Part shown: one piece after another, positions 58,319 to 64,000 of the stretch
How the letters are laid out: each line of letters starts with the position of its first letter
How positions within the stretch are numbered: position 1 is the first letter of the stretch
The notes under the pieces: model-generated
The model's database searches: none
What the model was told of the DNA's origin: nothing
What the model saw: only the letters and a program-made list of their open reading frames with translations
Assembly: GCA_963833675.1 (NCBI GenBank)
Contig: CAWHYW010000014.1
Location: 26,589-90,588, forward strand
Direction of reading: 5' to 3'
From: DASQDN01 sp963833675
Lineage (GTDB): Bacteria > Acidobacteriota > Terriglobia > Bryobacterales > Bryobacteraceae
DNA: 64,000 bases
Program-made: the position numbers and the translations under genes

Positions 58319-58327
58319 CGGGTCGCC
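58316..58327. other. Chimeric or recombination junction
   Basis: Acidobacterial-type sequence ends and high-GC sequence begins within about 12 bases. To the left the CBM9 gene lacks its 5' part; to the right the stop codon of an aldehyde dehydrogenase lies at 58,327-58,329. Sample lines show 25 of 60 G or C at 58,081-58,140 and 46 of 60 at 58,441-58,500. No repeat, integrase or tRNA is present at the join. Confidence 0.8.
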
Positions 58328-59918
58328 TAGTCGACGACGGTGTGGGACTGCTCGCGCAGGAACTGGGCGACGTAGTACATCGAGAGCCCGGACTTGCCGG
58401 TCGAGCCGCTGCCCTTCCAGCCACCGAAGGCCTGGATGCCCGGCCAGGCGCCGGTCGTGGCGCCGGCCCGTCGGTTGACGTACAGGACGCCGGCGTGGAT
58501 CTCGTCGAGGAAGCGCTGGACCTCGCCCTGGTCCTCGCTGTAGACGCCGGCCGTCAGCCCGTAGATCGAGTCGTTGGCGAGGCGCGATCGCCTCGTCGAG
58601 CGACTCGACGGCCGCGACCGCGGTCAACGGCGCGAACAGCTCGTCGCGGAACAGCCGGTGCGAGGACGGCAGGTCGCCGACGACGGTGGGCTCGACGTAG
58701 AAGCCGCGGTCCATGCCGCTGTCGCCCAGGTGCTCGCCGCCGATGAAGACCGTCCCGTCGCGGCGCGCCTCGCCGACCGCGGCCTGGTGGCGGTCCACTG
58801 CGCGCTGGTCGATGACCGGACCCAGCCAGTTGGCCCGGATCAGCGGGTCGCCGATGGTGAGCGCCTCGGTCTTCTCGACGAGCAGCCGGATCGAGTTCGT
58901 CGTGGACCGGCCGCTCGACGTAGACCCGCGAGTTGGCCGAGCACTTCTGGCCGCTGAAGCCGAAGGCGCTGCGCATGATCCCCTCGGCCGCCTCGTCGAG
59001 GTCTGCGTTGCGGGTCACGATCGCCGGGTTCTTGCCGCCCATCTCGACGATCGTCGGGCGCGGCCAGTCGCGGCTGAACGAGTGGAACAGCGCGCATCCC
59101 GACCTCGTACGAGCCGGTGAACACGATGCCGTCGATGCCGGGGTGGTCCTGGAGCGCCTGGCCGACCGTGTCGCCCGGGCCCATGACGAGGTTGATCGAC
59201 GCCGGCCGGGACGCCGGCATCGACGATAGGCCTCGATGAGCTTGACCGCGGACAGCGGCGAGGCCGACGACGGCTTGAGGACGACCGTGTTGCCGGCCAG
59301 GAGCGCGGCGCCGGTCGGGCCCGCGGCGAGGGCCATCGGGAAGTTGAACGGGCTGATGACCGCGAACACGCCGTGCGGGCGGAGGATCGACCGGGTGTGG
59401 ACCGCCGCGTCGCCGAGGTTGCCCATCGGGTGGTCGTAGCCGTCGTTGTCCTCCATCGTCTGGGCGTAGTAGCGGAGCAGGTCGGCCGACTCCTCGACCT
59501 CGCCGAGCGCCTCGATCCGGTTCTTGCCGACCTCGATGGCCATGATCGCCGGCGTTGTCCATCAGCCGGTCGCTGATGATGTCGGCGGCCCGGCGTGATG
59601 ATCGCGAGCCGCTCGCGCCAGCGGCGTGGCGGCCCAGGCGGGCTGGGCGGCGCGGGCGGCGGCGACGGCGTCGTCGACGTCTGCCGCGGTGCCCTTCGCG
59701 AACGTGCCCGAGCACGATGTCGTGGTCGATCGGCGAGCGGACCTCGAACGTGCCCGTCGCCGTCGCGCCAGGCCCCGCCGACGAAGTTCTTGTGCCTGCC
59801 GCCGAGGCTCGGCCCGGGCGCTCGCGCGACCCGTCTCGAACTGCGCGTGGAGCTCCTCGTTGTCGGCGCGGAGCGTGGCGTAGGTGATCTTGATCCGCGG
59901 GCTGGGCGTGGTGGTCAT
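58327..59918 (-). CDS. L-glutamate gamma-semialdehyde (P5C) dehydrogenase-like enzyme, many frame breaks
   Basis: An aldehyde dehydrogenase of about 525 residues that would oxidise glutamate semialdehyde to glutamate in proline breakdown. The N-terminal KITYATLRADNEELHAQFE is typical of this group. EVGKNRIEALGEVEESADLL, FAVISPFNFPMALAAGP and NTVVLKPSSASP follow. The general-base glutamate is in IVEMGGKNPAIVTRN, and the catalytic cysteine is in FGFSGQKCSANSRVYVE. The end reads GKSGLSMYYVAQFLREQSH. At least six frame changes are needed. Similar proteins occur in Chloroflexota, which fits the GC-rich background; this is recalled, not searched. Its stop lies beside the junction. Confidence 0.8.
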
Positions 59919-59971
59919 GGTGGAGACCCTCGTCGCGGGCAGCGTCGAGGCGCGTTCGGGGATGGTGGCCG

Positions 59972-60859
59972 TCAGTCTAGCGCGGCGACGACCTCGGCCA
60001 GCGATGCGGCGATCGCGTCCGGACCGGCGGCTGCCGCGCCGCGCGAGCGCGGCGGCCGACCTCGGCCGCGTCCGTCTTGCCGGTCAGCACGAGGATCCCG
60101 CGCATCCCGACGCGCTGCGCGGCGCGCGACGTCGGCCTGCAGGTCGTCACCGACCATCGCGATGTCGTCGCGCGCGAGGCGTCGCCGACCGAGATCGCGC
60201 TGGAGCTCGCGGCGCAGCGACGCCGGAAGAACGTCCGGCGACGGCTTGCCGAGGACCCGGGCCGTGACGCCCGGTCGCGAACTCGAGCCCGACCACGAAC
60301 GCGCCGGCAGTCGAGGGTCGGACCCGTCCGGCGTCAGCCACCACGGGTTGCGATGCATGCCGCGAGGAACGCGGCGCCGCCCCGGATGAGGCGGAACGCG
60401 CGGCCAGGTTCGGTACGAAGGTCGTCGCCCGGCAGTCGCCGATGACCACCGCCGCCGACCGTCCGCGCCCGGCGCTCCGGCCTCGTCGTGGCGTCAGCAG
60501 GTGCTGGCCGTCGAACTCGCGCAGCGCGTCCTCCGCGGCGAGCACGAACAGCGGCTCGCCCGGGTGGGTGCGCGGCCGTGTACGCGGCCGACCGCCGAAG
60601 CGCCGGTGATGATCTGCTCCGGCCCGACCGGCAAGCCGCCGAGCCGATCGAACCGAGCGGCGAGCGTCGCGCGATGGAGGGCCGAGTGTTGGTCACGACC
60701 CGGAACGGGATGCCCGTCGGCCGAGGTCGCGGATGCGCCTCCAGCGCGCCCGGGATCGGGCGCGCCCGCGCAGGACGATGACCCCGTCGGCATCGAGGAG
60801 CAACGCCCGGACGCCGGTCAGCGCCGCACGCAGACGGTCGTCGGGTCGGTCGCGCTCAC
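59972..60859 (-). CDS. HAD-IIA family phosphatase, NagD-like, many frame breaks
   Basis: A HAD-superfamily hydrolase of about 280 residues. Motif I is LLLDADGVIVLRG with the nucleophile aspartate pair, the class IIA cap follows (ALHRATLAARFDRLGG), and motif IV with K and DD is spread over KPSPDVLPASL and AMVGDDLQADVA. Homologues dephosphorylate sugar phosphates, nucleotides or p-nitrophenyl phosphate. Frame changes are frequent, for example near 60,700, 60,560, 60,450, 60,360 and 60,110. The gene is divergent from fabI, with about 50 bases between the two starts. Confidence 0.7.
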
Positions 60860-60909
60860 GGGCCGATGGTAGGCTCCGGCCGATCAGGGGCACGTACGGA
60901 GGGTGCCGG

Positions 60910-61694
60910 ATGGGTCTGCTCGAGGGCAAGGACGGCGCTGATCTTCGGCGTCGCCAACGACCACTCGATCGCCTGGGGGATCGCCCAGGCGCTCCACGCC
61001 GAGGGTGCGGAGGTCGGGTTCTCGTCGGTCGAGAGCCTCATCGAGAAGCGCGTCCGGCCGCTCGCGACCTCGATCGGGTCGACCTTCGTGGAGCCATGCG
61101 ACGTCCAGTCGGACGAGCGACATCGAGCGCGTCTTCGCCGCTGGGGCGAGACCCACGACTCGCTCGACATCCTGGTCCACGCCCTCGCGTTCGCGAAGCG
61201 GGAGGACCTCGAGGGCGGCGTTCGTGGACACGTCGCGCGACGGCTTCGCGCTCGCGCTCGACGTCTCGGCATATTCGCTCGTCGCGCTGACCCGCGGCGG
61301 CGCGGGCGCTGCCTCCGGCCGGGTTCGTCGGTCATGACGCTGACCTACTACGGCGCCGAGAAGGTCGTCGCGAACTACAACGTGATGGGTGTCGCCAAGG
61401 CCGCGCTCGAGGCGTCCGTGCGCTACCTGGCGGCCGACCTCGGGCCCGAGCGGCGTCCGGGTCAACGCGATCAGGGCCGGCCCGGTCCGGACGCTTGCTG
61501 CGGCGGGGATCGCCGGGTTCAAGGGGATGTACGGCGAGTTCGATGACGTCGCGCCGTTGCGGGCGAACATCACGCCCGAGGACGTCGGCAAGACCGCGCG
61601 TCTACCTCGCCTCGGACCTGTCGAGCGCGGTGACCGGCGAGACATCTACGTGGACGGCGGGTTCAACATCCTGGGTGTGCCCACCGGGGAGTGA
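60910..61694 (+). CDS. fabI: Enoyl-[acyl-carrier-protein] reductase, many frame breaks
   Basis: FabI reduces enoyl-ACP with NADH in the last step of each fatty acid elongation cycle. Across frames the family is plain: ALIFGVANDHSIAWGIAQAL with the NAD-binding loop near residue 10, DILVHALAFAKREDLEG, LTYYGAEKVVANYNVMGVAK with the Tyr-X6-Lys catalytic pair, VNAIRAGPVRTLAAAGIAGF, and TGETIYVDGGFNILG at the end. Length after correction is near 260 residues, normal for FabI. At least six single-base shifts occur, in a gene that is essential in many bacteria, which argues that they are base-calling errors and not decay. Confidence 0.87.
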
Positions 61695-61714
61695 CGGCCG
61701 GGCCCAGTCCCCGC

Positions 61715-62431
61715 TCAGTCGCCGCCGCGGATCTCGAACCGGGTCAGCTTCCAGCTCGAGAGCACGAACGAGCCGACGATCACGACCACGACGACGATCA
61801 CGCTGACCATCGGCGAGAGAGGGTCGCCCGGCAGCTTCGCACCAAACGCATCGGCCAGGCCCAGCGTCGCCTGACGGATCGAGAGGAAGCGCGTCCCTTC
61901 GAGCAAACCTGGAGCACCCCCTCCCACAGGAGGGTGTAGGCCAGCCCGACCAGGAGCGCGCGGCTCGTGAACACGCTGAGGGTCACGAACGCGACCGCAT
62001 AGGCCGTGCCGCCGATCAGACCGGCCAGGGCGAAGGCGAAGACGTCGCGTCGTGTTCGAACTGCGACGAGCAGGAAGCCTGAGATGAGGATGGCCGGGAC
62101 GATGAGCGCCGCGGTCAGACCGGCCGCGACGATCATCTTGGCCAGCCCGATCTGCCAGCGCGGGACGGGCTTGATCATGAGGTAGACCGCGGTGCCGTCC
62201 TCGATCTCGGAGCCGAGCGCGGCCGTGCCCACGATGAGTGCGACGAGGGGCATGACCGTGCGGACGACGAGGGTATCGAGCAGCCGGTCCGCGTTCGGGT
62301 TGTCCGCCGGTCACGCGGACCAGGAGGGCGATGAGCACCGGCAGACCGGCCAGCAGGACCAGCAGGAGCAAGCGTCGCCGGCTGAGCAGGCCGCGCAACG
62401 TGACCGCGATGATCGCGCCGATGACCGTCAT
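61715..62431 (-). CDS. ABC transporter permease (ABC-2 type), frame breaks
   Basis: A roughly 250-residue membrane protein with about six hydrophobic stretches. It starts TVIGAIIAVTLRGLLSRRRL, then in another frame VGTAALGSEIEDGTAVYLM, MIKPVPRWQIGLAKMIVA and GGTAYAVAFVTLSVFTSRAL, and ends with VSVIVVVVVIVGSFVLSSWKL. ABC-2 permeases export drugs, lipids or polysaccharides. It overlaps the ATPase gene by four bases, and the pair with the partial permease upstream forms one minus-strand operon. Frame changes are near 62,310 and 61,910. Confidence 0.77.
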   Translation of the reverse strand: MTVIGAIIAVTLRGLLSRRRLLLLVLLAGLPVLIALLVRVTGGQPERGPAARYPRRPHGHAPRRTHRGHGRARLRDRGRHRGLPHDQARPALADRAGQDDRRGRSDRGAHRPGHPHLRLPARRSSNTTRRLRLRPGRSDRRHGLCGRVRDPQRVHEPRAPGRAGLHPPVGGGAPGLLEGTRFLSIRQATLGLADAFGAKLPGDPLSPMVSVIVVVVVIVGSFVLSSWKLTRFEIRGGD

Positions 62432-63486
62432 CGCCGCACCAGGTAGCTGAACACGCTCTCGAGCGAATCGTCGGTCGGCGCGACCTCGTACAGGGTGACG
62501 CTATTCGTCTTCGCGATCCGGGCAGCGAGCGCGTGAACGCCTCGTAGTCCGCGGTCCGGACCGCGAGCTGGCCCGCCGCGAGCTCGGCGCCGAAGACCGA
62601 CTGGTCGGCCATCAGCGCCGCCGCGAGTCGACGGTCGTCGGACGAACGGACCGTGAACGTGCTCGGGCGATCGGTCATCAAGCGGCGGATCGATCGGAAG
62701 TCGCCCGCCGCCGCCAGCCGCCCGGCGTAGACGACGAGGACCGAGTCGGCGAGGCGTTCGACCTCCTCGAGGATGTGCGACGAGAACAGGATCGTGCGGC
62801 CCTCGGCCGCCATGGAGCGGAGCAGCGGCGATCATGTGCAGCCGCTGGCGGGGGTCCATGCCGTTGAACGGCTCGTCGAGGAGGAGGACGGCGGCTCGTG
62901 GACGAGCGCCCCGGCGAGCTTCGCCCGCTGGCGCATCCCCTTCGAGTACGTGCCGATCGGGCGATCCGCGGCGTCAGTCAGGTCGACCGTCGCGATCGCC
63001 CGGGCCGCGGCGGCATCGGGGTCGGCAACGCCCTGGAGGGCGGCGTTGAGCCGGGCGAACTCGCGGCCAGTCAGGAAGGCATGGACGGTCTCGCGTTCGG
63101 GGACGAGACCGACGTGGCGGTACATCTCGGGTCGGCGCCAGGCGCTCTCGCCCTCGACCAGGACGGTGCCGGCCGACGGCGCGAGGAGACCGGCCATCAG
63201 GTGGAGGAGCGTCGACTTGCCGGCGCCGTTGGGTCCGAGGAGGCCGGTCACGCCGGGCCCGAGGCCGAACGAGATGTCGTTGACCGCGACGACGTTGCCG
63301 TACCAGCGCGAGACGTGTTCGACCTCGAGCGCGGGCGCGCGGTCCAGGTGGCGGCGGGCGGGCGGAACGGGCCGGCGGCGGGGATGCGGCCGGCGCGGCG
63401 GCTCGACGGCGGGCGGAACGGGCTCGGCGGCGACCGGTGAGCGGCGGTGGACGCCGGCGGATGCGGCGGCACCATCTCGTCGTCAT
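62428..63486 (-). CDS. ABC transporter ATP-binding protein, frame breaks
   Basis: A cytoplasmic ATPase of about 345 residues. The core shows ALEVEHVSRWYGN, the Walker A GLLGPNGAGKSTLLHLMAG, signature IGTYSKGMRQRAKLAGALVH, Walker B in a shifted frame ending DEPFNGMDPRQR, and the switch histidine in ILFSSHILEEVERLA. The C-terminal 110 residues form a small regulatory domain (STFTVRSSDDRRLAAAL). The N-terminal 60 residues are proline and arginine rich and poorly ordered. The start overlaps the stop of the upstream permease in an ATGA. Frame changes lie near 63,330, 62,900, 62,820 and 62,520. Confidence 0.8.
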
Positions 63487-64000
63487 GCCGCGATCCGGAG
63501 GTAACGGCGCACGGTCAGGCCGACGCTCCGACGATCCTGATGGCCGCTGCGGCGACGTAGGTCCAGCCGGGCAGGTCGAGCGAGGCGACCACCGGGTTGT
63601 CCGGGATCGACCCGAAGATCGCCGCGTTCGTGCCGTCGAGGACGTCGGCCGGGCTGAACAGGATGAGGACCCGGGCCAGGTCAAGGCTCGACAGGTTGGC
63701 GACGATGCCGACGATGATCGGCGGGATGATCAGGATGGCGATGATCCCGGCCGTGGCGTAGGCGCGGCGGGGCGTATAGGCGGCGACCAGCCTGAGAGGC
63801 CACCCAGGAGGCCGGCGACGAACAGCGCCTGCAGCGACGAACTTCGGGACGACGCCCGCCTCATCGGCGAGACCGGTCACCGGGTCCGGGGCCACCAGCA
63901 CGCGACCGATGAACAGGACGACCTGGGGCGCGACATCGACCAGGAACAGGGCCAGCATCAGGCCACCGATGCGGGCCACCGCGTAATCCAGCCGCGTCAT
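63483..64000 (-). CDS. ABC transporter permease (ABC-2 type), 5' end cut by the window, frame breaks
   Basis: The C-terminal part of a second permease of the same operon. Hydrophobic segments include GGLMLALFLVDVAPQVVLFI, AGIIAILIIPPIIVGIVANL and the loop DVLDGTNAAIFG. The apparent ATG at the window edge is probably internal, because the sequence starts mid-helix. Frame changes occur near 63,800 and near 63,515; correcting the latter gives the tail GLTVRRYLRIAA with a stop at 63,483-63,485 that overlaps the ATPase start. Confidence 0.72.

Noticed and set aside
58327..64000. The high-GC part as a horizontally acquired island
   Set aside because: No integrase, transposase, tRNA or direct repeat; housekeeping genes such as fabI are present, and frame breaks are far denser than in the neighbour, which fits a chimera better.

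Overview
The window is two different genomes joined at about position 58,320. The left 58.3 kb reads as an Acidobacteriota chromosome of the Bryobacterales/Solibacter type. This is inferred from its gene families: large CarboxypepD_reg/TonB-dependent receptors, PadR with an ADOP-type FtsX permease, secreted DUF1592/DUF1552 and DUF1549-DUF1553/DUF1501 pairs with planctomycete-type haem motifs, a PIG-L deacetylase and ceramidase-like secreted enzymes. The last 5.7 kb has much higher GC, different codon use, and the gene set of a high-GC soil bacterium, perhaps Chloroflexota. A CBM9-like gene is cut on its 5' side exactly where the high-GC DNA starts, which points to an assembly or read chimera rather than a genomic island.

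Layout of the left part. 1-11.9 kb is housekeeping and envelope: the end of bacterioferritin, PIG-L deacetylase with a small membrane protein, glgC, a RidA protein, an MFS transporter, pepA, smpB, then a secretin with TPR and cohesin domains followed by two pseudopilins and a BaiN-like flavoprotein. 11.9-22.9 kb holds an HD protein, an O-methyltransferase, a DUF1592/DUF1552 pair, and on the opposite strand a broken alpha/beta hydrolase, an amidase, and a PadR/ADOP permease pair. 22.9-33.5 kb holds a PQQ dehydrogenase with N-terminal cytochrome c domains, a CBM9-PKD protein, a ceramidase-like enzyme, an APC permease and a glycerol kinase/glycerol-3-phosphate oxidase operon. 33.6-46.9 kb is a same-strand uptake locus: TonB receptor, MFS, barrel protein, ceramidase-like enzyme, an unrecognised secreted protein, TonB receptor. 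46.9-54.5 kb is an opposite-strand five-gene operon: cupin, enolase-superfamily dehydratase, DUF1549/DUF1553 cytochrome, DUF1501 protein, GH51 arabinofuranosidase. 54.6-58.3 kb has a small protein and a CBM9-like, solute-binding lipoprotein and histidine kinase operon.

Taken together the left part describes a heterotroph that binds plant or microbial glycans at the outer membrane, cuts them outside the cytoplasm, oxidises sugars or alcohols in the periplasm, and takes up small products through MFS and APC carriers. No mobile element, CRISPR array, rRNA or tRNA gene was recognised, and no gene-free stretch exceeds 300 bases.

Many genes carry single-base frame breaks, including conserved ones (glgC, pepA, fabI). 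They are dense at 18.1-22.0 kb and throughout the right part. Most are best read as consensus errors of a long-read metagenome assembly, so genes are given here as full spans with the break positions noted.
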